Shown one piece after another: positions 16,360 through 24,034 of a DNA stretch of 64,000 nt. The stretch is from CAADGU01 sp964467705 (lineage in GTDB: Bacteria > Chloroflexota > Anaerolineae > Promineifilales > Promineifilaceae): NCBI GenBank assembly GCA_964467705.1, contig CAYXUZ010000009.1, positions 17,258 to 81,257 on the forward strand. The letters run 5' to 3'. The position numbers and the translations under genes are program-made. The notes below the pieces were generated by a model. The model was not told the origin of the DNA. It saw only the letters and a list, made by a program, of their open reading frames with translations, and made no database searches. How positions within the stretch are numbered: the stretch's first letter is position 1; the number at the start of each line of letters is the position of its first letter.

Positions 16360-16876
16360 GATGGGGTGGCCTTGCTTGTGCTGTTCGGGTTGGTGCTGCT
16401 GGTGGCTGGCAACCGCTATGTGGCGGCGGAATGGCGTTTTACTCCTTCTCGTCCACCTTCTGTTTTGTGGGTAGCCATTGGGTTAGCAGCAATTGCCGGG
16501 CTATGGGCCGTTTTGTGGCGCTGGCTGCGGCGGGTGGAGCAAGGGAAGTTATGCACGGCCGTCATCCTGCTCATCGTCCTCATTTTTGTGCTGCTGAAGA
16601 CGCCGGCGCTGGCTACGGCTGTTGCCACCCTCTGGCGCTCCCTCACCGGCCAACAAATCGCCCTGGCCACCCCCTCTGATGTGACCTGGCTCGGATTCTC
16701 CTACGTCGCCTTCCGCCTCATCCACACCCTGCGCGACCGCCAAACCGGGCAATTGCCCACTCTCACCCTGCGCGAATTTACTACCTACGTCCTCTTTTTT
16801 CCCAGCTACGTCGCCGGGCCAATTGACCGCGTGGAGCGCTTTGTGGCCGACCTACGCTCTGAAGAAAAGACGTATT

Positions 16877-16942
16877 CCGTCATCCGTTATCCGTTATCCG
16901 ACACGGCCGTCACGGATCACGGATTACGGGTTACGGATTACG
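16877..16942. repeat. Iterated imperfect inverted repeat inside MBOAT coding sequence
   Basis: Iterations of CCGTTAT and its relatives on the left face iterations of CGGATTA and CGGGTTA on the right, with ACGGCCGT in the centre. Translated in frame it gives VIRYPLSDTAVTDHGLRVTD, unlike MBOAT sequence around it. Similar words are inside the glycerate kinase gene at 37910-37949. Confidence 0.8.
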
Positions 16943-17629
16943 GCTCCCGTTACTGGCACAGCAGCGCCCGCATCCTCACCGGCCTGTTCAAGAAATTTGT
17001 GATTGCCGATACGCTGGCGCTGGGGATGTCATTGACGGCCGTGAACGCCGAACAGGCCACCTCCACTTTCTGGCTGTGGGTGCTGCTGTATGGGTATGCG
17101 CTGCGTCTCTATTTTGATTTTGGCGGCTACACCGACATAGCCATCGGCATTGGCATCTTGTTTGGGGCGACGCTGCCGGAGAATTTCCGACGGCCGTACC
17201 TCAGCACCAACATCACCGCCTTCTGGCAGCGCTGGCATATCAGCCTCAGCGATTGGGCGCGGTTTTACATTTTAGCCCGTTGTCACGATCTTTGCTGAGA
17301 AAGAAGCTACGGCCGTCTAACACCGTTATCCTCCTCACCGCCCACCTCACCACCATGACCGTCATTGGTTTGTGGCATGGCATCACCGTCAACTTTTTCA
17401 TCTGGGGATTATGGCAGGGGGCGGCGCTATTTGCCCATAAACAGTGGAGCGACCGCACCCGAAAATGGTATCGCGGCTTGAGCGAGAAGAAATGGCAAAA
17501 ACGGGGGTGGACGGCCGTGACCTGGTTCCTCACCTTCAACTACGTTACCCTCGGCTGGGTCTGGTTTGCCTTGCCCACGCCGCAACTGGCCTTAGGGATG
17601 TTTGGCAAGTTGTTTGGTCTGGCAGGCTA

Positions 17630-18766
17630 ATGGAGAATGAGATGCAGAACTGGCGGGTTATGGGCCGTATCCTGTTGAAAGCCACTTTTTTGTTTGTGGC
17701 CGTCAATTTGCTGTTTGTGGCGTTACGGACTGAAGCCGCTTTGGAGTCGCCGTTACACTTTCTCTCCCTTTACAACCGCCTCTACCCTGGTCGGGAGCGG
17801 CTGCCCTACGGTGAAAACCCCGCGCAAAGTTACAACCTCAGCCTGAACAGCCTCCCGGCGATGTTTGCCAGCCACACCCTCAGCCAGCCCAAAGCGGCCG
17901 ATGAATTCCGTGTCATTGTGTTGGGCGATTCCGGTATTTGGGGCTGGTTTTTGCAAAATGACGAGACGTTAACCGGACAGTTGAACGCGATGGGGTTGGA
18001 AACAGAGGACGGCCGTCATCTTGTTTTTTACAATTTGGGCTACCCCATCATGTCCCTCAGTAAAGATTTGCTGCTGTTGGACGAGGCGATGAATTATGAC
18101 CCCGACCTCATCATCTGGCCGGTCACGTTGGAATCTTTCGCGCCGGGTAAACAGCTAGACCACCCCATTTTGCAGCACAACCCGGCCCGGCTGCGCCCGC
18201 TCATTGAACGGTATGACCTGAATCTGGATGCCCACGACCCCCGTTTTGTCGAGCCAGATTTCTGGCAGCGCACCCTCGTCGGGCAGCGGCGGGCGCTGGC
18301 CGATTGGCTGCGTTTGCAGCAGGTGGGTGTGGCCTGGGCGGCTACGGGTATTGACCAGACCATCCCCACCGATATTCCGCTGCGCCAATCTGATTTTGAG
18401 GAAGATAGTAGCTGGCAAAACTTCGCCGATGAAACAGAGTTAACGGCCGTTGACCTGACATTTGACATATTGCAGGCCGGGCTGGCGCGGGCGGGGGATG
18501 TGCCCGTATTGATCATCAATGAGCCAATTTTCATCAGTGATGGCCAAAATAGCGATGTGCGTTACAACCTCTGGTATCCGCGTTGGGCGTATGACCGGTA
18601 TCGGCAATTGCTGGCGCAGGAGATGGCAGGGCAACTCTACCTTGACCTGTGGGATGTGATTCCGCCCGCTGAGTTTACGGATAGTCCGGTGCATCTGACG
18701 GCGGCGGGCACGGCCGTGTTCGCTGATCAGGTGCGCGATGCCCTTCAATCAATGATCAACGAGTAG
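17630..18766 (+). CDS. SGNH/GDSL-like membrane-anchored protein after MBOAT
   Basis: The ATG at 17630-17632 overlaps the MBOAT stop (TAATG), so the two are translationally coupled; a second ATG at 17642 is possible. The 378-residue protein has one N-terminal membrane anchor (residues about 15-35), then VIVLGDSGIWGWFLQNDET, a GDS block at about residue 100 as in AlgX/AlgJ-like and GDSL proteins. A catalytic D..H candidate is FTDSPVHLTAAG near the C-terminus. Residues between resemble enzymes that complete extracellular O-acylation with an MBOAT. It is unlike the three tandem paralogs in detail. The glycan substrate is unknown. Confidence 0.75.
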   Translation: MENEMQNWRVMGRILLKATFLFVAVNLLFVALRTEAALESPLHFLSLYNRLYPGRERLPYGENPAQSYNLSLNSLPAMFASHTLSQPKAADEFRVIVLGDSGIWGWFLQNDETLTGQLNAMGLETEDGRHLVFYNLGYPIMSLSKDLLLLDEAMNYDPDLIIWPVTLESFAPGKQLDHPILQHNPARLRPLIERYDLNLDAHDPRFVEPDFWQRTLVGQRRALADWLRLQQVGVAWAATGIDQTIPTDIPLRQSDFEEDSSWQNFADETELTAVDLTFDILQAGLARAGDVPVLIINEPIFISDGQNSDVRYNLWYPRWAYDRYRQLLAQEMAGQLYLDLWDVIPPAEFTDSPVHLTAAGTAVFADQVRDALQSMINE

Positions 18767-18815
18767 AACGATTTGGCAAATCGCCCTACAATTCAGGCGC
18801 AAAAGGAGATACAAA

Positions 18816-19346
18816 ATGAGTGATTTAATTGTCATTACTTACGACGATGAAGAAACCGGGCGGCAGGCATTTGCCGCATTGGCAGACATGCAAAAGAGGC
18901 AAATTCTGAAGCTGGAAGATGCCGCCTTAGCCGTGAAAGACGCTAAAGGCAAAGTAAAGGTCAGACAAACATTGGAAAATCAATACACCGGCGCTACGGC
19001 CGTGTGGGGTGGTTTTTGGGGTTTGTTGATTGGTTTGCTTTTCCTCAGTCCCCTCTTTTGGGGCGTCATTGGGGCGTTGATGGGGGCTGTTTTGGGCAGA
19101 ACGGCTGACCTGGGCATTGATAACAAATTCATCAAAGAAGTGGGTAATTCTCTCGACCTTGGCGGCTCAGCGTTGTTCATGCTCATTGTTCAGGTAACGC
19201 CTGACAAAGCAATAGAACAGATGCGTAAGTTTGGGGGCGACGTCTTCCAAACCTCCCTTTCCTCTGAAGACGAAGAAAAGCTCAGAGCCGCGCTTACCCA
19301 TGACCAGGTAAAAGCGGCCGCGGAAGAAACGGTTGAACTGGAATAG
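18816..19346 (+). CDS. DUF1269 family membrane protein
   Basis: A 176-residue protein behind AAGGAGAT. The opening DLIVITYDDEETGRQAFAAL and the central Gly-rich hydrophobic segment (GGFWGLLIGLLFLSPLFWG, then ALMGAVLGRTADLGID) match DUF1269, a family of small membrane-associated proteins with a ferredoxin-like fold interrupted by a glycine-zipper hairpin. Some members respond to stress; the biochemical role is unknown. It is a single gene facing ligA, with a shared stem-loop between them. Confidence 0.85.
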   Translation: MSDLIVITYDDEETGRQAFAALADMQKRQILKLEDAALAVKDAKGKVKVRQTLENQYTGATAVWGGFWGLLIGLLFLSPLFWGVIGALMGAVLGRTADLGIDNKFIKEVGNSLDLGGSALFMLIVQVTPDKAIEQMRKFGGDVFQTSLSSEDEEKLRAALTHDQVKAAAEETVELE

Positions 19347-19350
19347 CTGA

Positions 19351-19397
19351 AGTAATTGGGTAATTACACGAGCTGGTTGTTCAATTACCCCATTACT
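19351..19397. terminator. Stem-loop between convergent DUF1269 and ligA genes
   Basis: AGTAATTGGGTAATT (from 19351) pairs with AATTACCCCATTACT (19383-19397) with one mismatch. It lies between converging genes and its right arm encodes the last residues of LigA. It may act as a bidirectional terminator but lacks a clean T tract. Confidence 0.55.
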
Positions 19398-21430
19398 GAT
19401 TTCTCTCCTTGCACCATCTCTCGCAACTTGGTCTCATTAAGTATCGGCACGCCTAGCTGTTCCGCTTTGGTCAGTTTGCTGCCTGCGCTTTCACCAGCCA
19501 GCAGATAGTTGGTATTTTTGCTAACGGAACCGGTCACTTTGCCGCCGTGCGCTTCGATGAACGCTTGGGCTTCGTCACGGCTCATGCTGGGCAATGTGCC
19601 GGTGATGACAAAGGTGAGGTCGGCGAGGGGTTGGGCAGTGGAGGGGGGTACGGCCGTCCGTGTGCTGGCAAATGGCAACCCCGCCTGCCGAAACTTCTCC
19701 AGCAGCACCCGGTTGCGTTCGTCGGCAAACCAGGCCACCACACTGGCGGCAATTTGTGGCCCTATTCCTTCAACCATCTCCAATTGCTCCTGCGTGGCGG
19801 CTGCTAACCCATCCAGACTACCAAACGCATCCAGCAGCAGCCCGGCAACCACGCCACCCACAAACGGAATGCCCAACGCCGTCAGAAAACGTTCGGCCGA
19901 TTGACTTTTGCTGGCTTCAATGCCGCCAAGCAAGTTATCCACCTTCTTTTCCTGAAACCCTTCCAGCGCCAGCAATTGTTCCCGATCCAAAAAGTAGAGA
20001 TCGGCCATGTCGTGGATGAGACCTTTTTCCAGCAGCAGCACGGCCGTCTTGCCACCAAATGTGCCAATATCCATTGCCCCCCGGCTGACAAAGTATTCCA
20101 CGCGGCGCACCAGTTGTTCCGGGCAGGCCGGGTTATCACAATAAATTGCCACTTCGCCTTCTATGCGTTTCACAGGTTGCTCACAGAAAGGGCAAACGGT
20201 GGGCGGGGTAATCACCTGTTCTGTGCCGTCACGCCGCTCAATGACCGGGCCAATGACGTAGGGAATAACATCTCCGGCCCGTTTTACCAGCACGGTGTCG
20301 CCGATGTGGATGTCTTTGCGGGCGATTTCGTCGTAGTTGTGCAGGGTGGCGTTGCGCACCACCACCCCGCCAATTTCCACCGGCTCTAAGACGGCGTTGG
20401 GGGCTAATACGCCGGTACGCCCCACATTCACCTGCACGGCCAGTAGCCGGGTGGTTTTCTCTTGGGCGGGGAATTTCATGGCAATGGCCCCCCGCGGGTC
20501 TTTGCCCACAAAACCGAGGCTGTCCGCCAGGGGGCGGTTGTTAATTTTGACAACGATGCCGTCCACTTCGTAGTTGATCTGGTTGCGGCGCGGAATCCAG
20601 GCTTCGTAGGCGGCGGCAACGGCCGTTAGATCGGCACAATACGCACTATCCCCGGACACGGGAAAGCCCAACTGTCGCAGATAATCCAGCCGCTGCCATT
20701 GTGTTTCGGGCACGGCCGTGCCCTCCCAGGCGATGAGGTCATAACAGTAAATGGTAAGGGGGCGCACGGCCGTGATCTTGGGGTCTAACTGGCGCAGCGA
20801 GCCGGAAGCCGCATTGCGTGGATTCATGTACAGCGGTTCCCCGGCCGCCAGCCGCGCCGCATTAAACGCCTCAAACTTATCCAACGGGAAGAACACCTCG
20901 CCACGTACCACCAGATAAGGCGGAGCGACCAATCCGCTGTCCGGTGTTACTGGGATTTTTTGGGGGATCGCTTTGAGTGTGCGCAAATTTTGGGTGACAT
21001 CCTCGCCAATTTCGCCATTACCCCGTGTCGCGCCCTGGGTGAAACGGCCGTCTACATACGTCAACACCACCGTCAGCCCGTCCAGCTTTGGTTCAGCCAC
21101 ATAAGCAAGCGGCATGGTCGGGTCAGGCAAATACCGCTCAATCCGCTGACGCCAGGCGAACAAATCTTCCACATTAAAAGCATTAGCCAGGCTGAGAATG
21201 GGCGCGGGATGGGCCACTTTGGCAAACGCATCCAGCGGCTCCGCCCCGGCCCGCTGCGTAGGCGAATCAGGTGTTACCCATTCCGGGTGAGCCGCTTCCA
21301 ATGCCAACAGTTCGTGGTACAAAGCGTCATATTCGGCATCACTGATGACCGGCGCATCCAGCACATGGTAACGATAGAGGTGGTAATTGACCTGATCACG
21401 TAAAAAGACAAGCCGATCTTGATCGTCCAT
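19385..21430 (-). CDS. ligA: NAD-dependent DNA ligase LigA
   Basis: A 681-residue protein with the full LigA order: N-terminal NAD-binding Ia region (NYHLYRYHVLDAPVISDAEYD), adenylation motif PKLDGL with the nucleophile Lys115, OB fold (HIGDTVLVKRAGDVIPYV), four-Cys zinc finger (CPFC and CDNPAC), helix-hairpin-helix repeats and a C-terminal BRCT domain (LADLTFVITGTLPSMSRDEA). It seals nicks in replication and repair. The last residues (SVMG) come from a palindromic terminator-like repeat. The start ATG at 21430 fits the family's N-terminus. Confidence 0.97.
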   Translation of the reverse strand: MDDQDRLVFLRDQVNYHLYRYHVLDAPVISDAEYDALYHELLALEAAHPEWVTPDSPTQRAGAEPLDAFAKVAHPAPILSLANAFNVEDLFAWRQRIERYLPDPTMPLAYVAEPKLDGLTVVLTYVDGRFTQGATRGNGEIGEDVTQNLRTLKAIPQKIPVTPDSGLVAPPYLVVRGEVFFPLDKFEAFNAARLAAGEPLYMNPRNAASGSLRQLDPKITAVRPLTIYCYDLIAWEGTAVPETQWQRLDYLRQLGFPVSGDSAYCADLTAVAAAYEAWIPRRNQINYEVDGIVVKINNRPLADSLGFVGKDPRGAIAMKFPAQEKTTRLLAVQVNVGRTGVLAPNAVLEPVEIGGVVVRNATLHNYDEIARKDIHIGDTVLVKRAGDVIPYVIGPVIERRDGTEQVITPPTVCPFCEQPVKRIEGEVAIYCDNPACPEQLVRRVEYFVSRGAMDIGTFGGKTAVLLLEKGLIHDMADLYFLDREQLLALEGFQEKKVDNLLGGIEASKSQSAERFLTALGIPFVGGVVAGLLLDAFGSLDGLAAATQEQLEMVEGIGPQIAASVVAWFADERNRVLLEKFRQAGLPFASTRTAVPPSTAQPLADLTFVITGTLPSMSRDEAQAFIEAHGGKVTGSVSKNTNYLLAGESAGSKLTKAEQLGVPILNETKLREMVQGEKSVMG

Positions 21431-21452
21431 CGTTCAATCGTTCACTTTTTAA

Positions 21453-21481
21453 GAAATCGGGTTGAGGTGAAACCCGGTTTC
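21453..21481. repeat. Stem-loop between ligA and lysS
   Basis: GAAATCGGGTT (21453-21463) pairs with AACCCGGTTTC (21471-21481), with one G-U pair, in the 67-base gap downstream of lysS. It may end lysS transcription, although no clear T tract follows on the minus strand. Confidence 0.5.
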
Positions 21482-21497
21482 TGGCTAACAAACGTCG

Positions 21498-23003
21498 CTA
21501 CTCGCGTTCGCGGAGGTGGGGAAAGAGTAATACTTCACGAATGGTAGGATTATCGGTGAAAAGCATCGCCATCCGGTCTATGCCTACGCCAAATCCGCCG
21601 TTGGGCGGCATCCCATAACGCATCGCCCGCAAATAATCTTCGTCAATGGGATTGCGCTCTTCATCGTCTTTGGTATAGAGCGTTTGCAACATCTCAAAAC
21701 GCGCCTGCTGGTCCTGTGGGTCATTGAGTTCCGTAAAAGCGTTACCCATCTCCATACCGGCAATGAAAAATTCAAAACGTTCCACATGCAGCGGATCGCC
21801 GGGAATGCCTTTGGCCAGCGGCGAAATCTCGCGGGGATAGGTGGTAATGATGGTGGGTTGGATCAATTTTCGCTCTGCAAAATCACCAAAAAGACCTTCG
21901 ACTAATTTACCCCAACCAACACCCTCCGGAGCATGTCCACCAATCTCTCGAATAGCTTGCCGCAGGCTGGCAACATCCAGGTATTCCATGTAATCAATTT
22001 CGGCGAATTGTTTGATTGCGTCTCGCATAGTCATGCGGGGCCAATGTCCACCGACTTTAATAGTCTGTCCCTGGTAGGTGATGGTATCGTTGCCGGTAAC
22101 GGCCTGGGCTACATGCTGGATCATGCGCTCGGTGAAATCCATCACATCGTGGTAATCCCAGTAGGCCGCATAAAATTCCAGCATGGTAAATTCGGGGTTG
22201 TTTTTGAAACTAACGCCTTCGTTGCGAAAGTCACGGCCGATCTCATAGACGCGCTCAATGCCGCCGACCAGGAGCCGTTTCAGGTATAATTCAAAGGAGA
22301 TGCGCAGGTAGAGTTCTTGTTTAAGCTGGTTGTGGTGGGTGGTAAACGGCCGTGCTGCTGCCCCCCCGTACAATGGCTGCAAAATGGGCGTTTCCACTTC
22401 CAGGAAGTCGTTGTCATCCATAAATTGGCGCAAGGCGGTAATGATTCTGGCGCGGGTGCGGAAAACCTGGCGCACTTCCGGGTTGGTGGCCAGATCGGCA
22501 TAACGCTGGCGATACCGCTCTTCCACGTTAGAAAATTCGCTGTGGCGCACAATGTCGCCGTCTACTTCTTCTTCCTTTACCACCGGCAGCGGGCTGATCG
22601 CTTTGCTGAGTAGCTTCCATTCCGTGACGCGCAGGCTCACTTCGCCGGCTTTGGTGCGGAACATGATGCCGGTGGCCTGCACAAAGTCACCCAGATCGAG
22701 TAACTTGCGAAAGATGCGGTGGGGTTCTTCGCCGACTTCTTCCAGGCGCACAAAGAGTTGCAAACGGCCGTATCCATCTTCAATATGTGCGAACACCGTC
22801 TTGCCCATGTCCCGGAAGCTGACGAGTCGGCCACAAACGGTAACGGCCGTCTCCGCCGTTTCATCTGCTTCAAATGCCGTTTTAGCGTGGGTGGTGGTGT
22901 GGGTGCGTTCTACGCGCAGTGGGTACGGTTCGACACCTGCTTCCTGAAGACGCTCCAGTTTTGCCAGGCGTTGTTCTTCTAAATGGGTTGGTTGCCAGCT
23001 CAT
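21498..23003 (-). CDS. lysS: Lysyl-tRNA synthetase, class II
   Basis: A 501-residue class II aminoacyl-tRNA synthetase. The N-terminal OB fold for anticodon binding includes VTVCGRLVSFRDMGKTVFAH. Catalytic motif 1 (residues near FLEVETPILQPLYGGAAARP), motif 2 (YEIGRDFRNEGVSFKNNPEFT) and motif 3 (NGGFGVGIDRMAML) are present, with LysRS-type spacing. It charges tRNA-Lys. A strong intrinsic terminator for the upstream greA gene ends 13 bases before its ATG (see that entry), leaving its own promoter unclear. Confidence 0.97.
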   Translation of the reverse strand: MSWQPTHLEEQRLAKLERLQEAGVEPYPLRVERTHTTTHAKTAFEADETAETAVTVCGRLVSFRDMGKTVFAHIEDGYGRLQLFVRLEEVGEEPHRIFRKLLDLGDFVQATGIMFRTKAGEVSLRVTEWKLLSKAISPLPVVKEEEVDGDIVRHSEFSNVEERYRQRYADLATNPEVRQVFRTRARIITALRQFMDDNDFLEVETPILQPLYGGAAARPFTTHHNQLKQELYLRISFELYLKRLLVGGIERVYEIGRDFRNEGVSFKNNPEFTMLEFYAAYWDYHDVMDFTERMIQHVAQAVTGNDTITYQGQTIKVGGHWPRMTMRDAIKQFAEIDYMEYLDVASLRQAIREIGGHAPEGVGWGKLVEGLFGDFAERKLIQPTIITTYPREISPLAKGIPGDPLHVERFEFFIAGMEMGNAFTELNDPQDQQARFEMLQTLYTKDDEERNPIDEDYLRAMRYGMPPNGGFGVGIDRMAMLFTDNPTIREVLLFPHLRERE

Positions 23004-23016
23004 GTTCTACCTTTTC

Positions 23017-23043
23017 AAAAAAAAGCCCGTGTGATTCACGGGC
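23017..23043 (-). terminator. Intrinsic terminator after greA, just before lysS
   Basis: On the minus strand GCCCGTG (23043-23037), a five-base loop and CACGGGC are followed by eight Ts (plus-strand As at 23017-23024). This is a textbook terminator for greA. It ends only 13 bases before the lysS start codon, so it could also act as an attenuator of lysS. The T-box sequence AGGGTGGnACCGCG is not visible in the leader. Confidence 0.85.
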
Positions 23044-23166
23044 GGTGGTAAGGGTGGGGGTACGGCCGTCAGGCCAGTTTATTTTGCACGAATGACACCA
23101 ATTGCCCGAAAGATTTCTCCACTTTCACGCTCGCGCGTCTTCGTAAGCCTTCGTGTCGTTCGTGGA

Positions 23167-23649
23167 TTACTCGATATTCACGACCCGGAATTCTAACACG
23201 CCATTTGGCGCATTGACGCGCACGGTATCGCCCCGCTTAGCGCCCAATAACGCCTTGCCTAGCGGGCTTTCGTTGGAAATTCGCCCCTCTTCTGGATTGG
23301 CTTCAGCAGCACCCACCAGATGGTACTTTTCTTCGTCATCAAAGCCTTCTTCAGAAATGGTAACCCAACTACCGATGCGCACCACATCATTTTTGCCGTT
23401 GTCTTTAATCAACTGGTAATTCTTAAGAATTTCTTCCAATTCCTGGATGCGCCCTTCCACAAAAGCCTGTTCATTACGGGCTGCTTCCAGACCGGCATTT
23501 TCTACAAAGTCATCATCCTGGCCATCTTCAAATGCTGCTTGCAAACGGTCAGCTACTTCTTCCCGTTTCACCGTTTTCAGGAAGTCCAGTTCTTTCGTTA
23601 GTTTCTCTACGCCTTCTTGGGTGAGTAGATGAGGTTTCAAAGTTGTCAT
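23167..23649 (-). CDS. greA: Transcript cleavage factor GreA
   Basis: A 160-residue GreA/GreB protein. The N-terminal coiled coil holds the acidic tip (EDGQDDDFVENAGLEAARNEQ), with the Asp/Glu residues that bind metal in the polymerase secondary channel. The C-terminal FKBP-like domain has SPLGKALLGAKRGDTVRVNAP. It rescues backtracked RNA polymerase. It has its own promoter at 23723-23750 and a strong terminator after it, so it is transcribed alone. Confidence 0.95.
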   Translation of the reverse strand: MTTLKPHLLTQEGVEKLTKELDFLKTVKREEVADRLQAAFEDGQDDDFVENAGLEAARNEQAFVEGRIQELEEILKNYQLIKDNGKNDVVRIGSWVTISEEGFDDEEKYHLVGAAEANPEEGRISNESPLGKALLGAKRGDTVRVNAPNGVLEFRVVNIE

Positions 23650-23722
23650 TTTCCAGCCTTATTAAGGGAAATACCGCTGCTGCCAGCGGTACGCCTCCTT
23701 TGTGTTTGAAGTTAGGGGCGGG

Positions 23723-23750
23723 ATTATAGCAAATTCGGTTGCAATGTCCA
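23723..23750 (-). promoter_or_regulatory. Sigma-70-like promoter of greA
   Basis: Read on the minus strand: TGGACA (23750-23745), 16 bases, TATAAT (23728-23723). This is one mismatch from the -35 consensus and an exact -10. Transcription would start near 23716, about 67 bases before the greA ATG. Confidence 0.6.
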
Positions 23751-23839
23751 GTTTGTTTCAATAAACTTCCAGCTTTGCACAAGAGGGGGAGATGGGAGAT
23801 TTTCAATCTCTAATCTCAGGTTTTGTTAAGAGAGATTTC

Positions 23840-24034
23840 ATGACCAAAAGACAATTAGGCATTTTATTTGTGACATTGGGGGTCACGGCCGTACTTGCCC
23901 TATTTGCCCTCGATTTTTTACGCGCTGGGCAGTATCAGGGCATTGGCCCAGCACAAAAGCAGGCAATGTTCGCGGCGGGTCTGGCCGTGCTGGTGGGGTT
24001 GACGCTTCTGCCACTGGGGGACCGCCCCGCATGA
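23840..24034 (+). CDS. Small two-span membrane protein, 64 residues
   Basis: ATG 23840 begins a 64-residue protein with two hydrophobic segments (about residues 7-26 and 44-58) joined by a short polar loop. I do not recognise the family. Its stop overlaps the start of the glycosyltransferase gene by four bases (ATGA), the usual sign of translational coupling, so it may be a small partner of that enzyme. The region just upstream (23790-23835) carries the iterated GAGATT/AATCTC repeat words. Confidence 0.65.
   Translation: MTKRQLGILFVTLGVTAVLALFALDFLRAGQYQGIGPAQKQAMFAAGLAVLVGLTLLPLGDRPA

Larger units (their letters stand above)
16117..17630 (+). pseudogene. MBOAT-family O-acyltransferase, split by a frameshift
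   Basis: From ATG 16117 the first frame encodes a polytopic membrane protein up to 17298. Conserved MBOAT parts are FDFGGYTDIAIGIGILFG and ITAFWQRWHISLSDW. The frame then ends in unrelated residues, while the overlapping frame continues with FSPLSRSLLRKKL and the catalytic-His region TVIGLWHGITVNFF to 17630. Adding one T to the run at 17270-17273 restores an uninterrupted protein of about 500 residues. This is either a true disruption, a sequencing error in a homopolymer, or slippage. Two repeat insertions lie in frame at 16327-16359 and 16877-16942. MBOATs of this type move acyl groups across the membrane for glycan acylation, with SGNH partners. Confidence 0.8.

Noticed and set aside
23003..23166. 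T-box leader for lysS
   Set aside because: The AGGGTGGnACCGCG sequence and specifier-loop features are absent; only a terminator hairpin is present.
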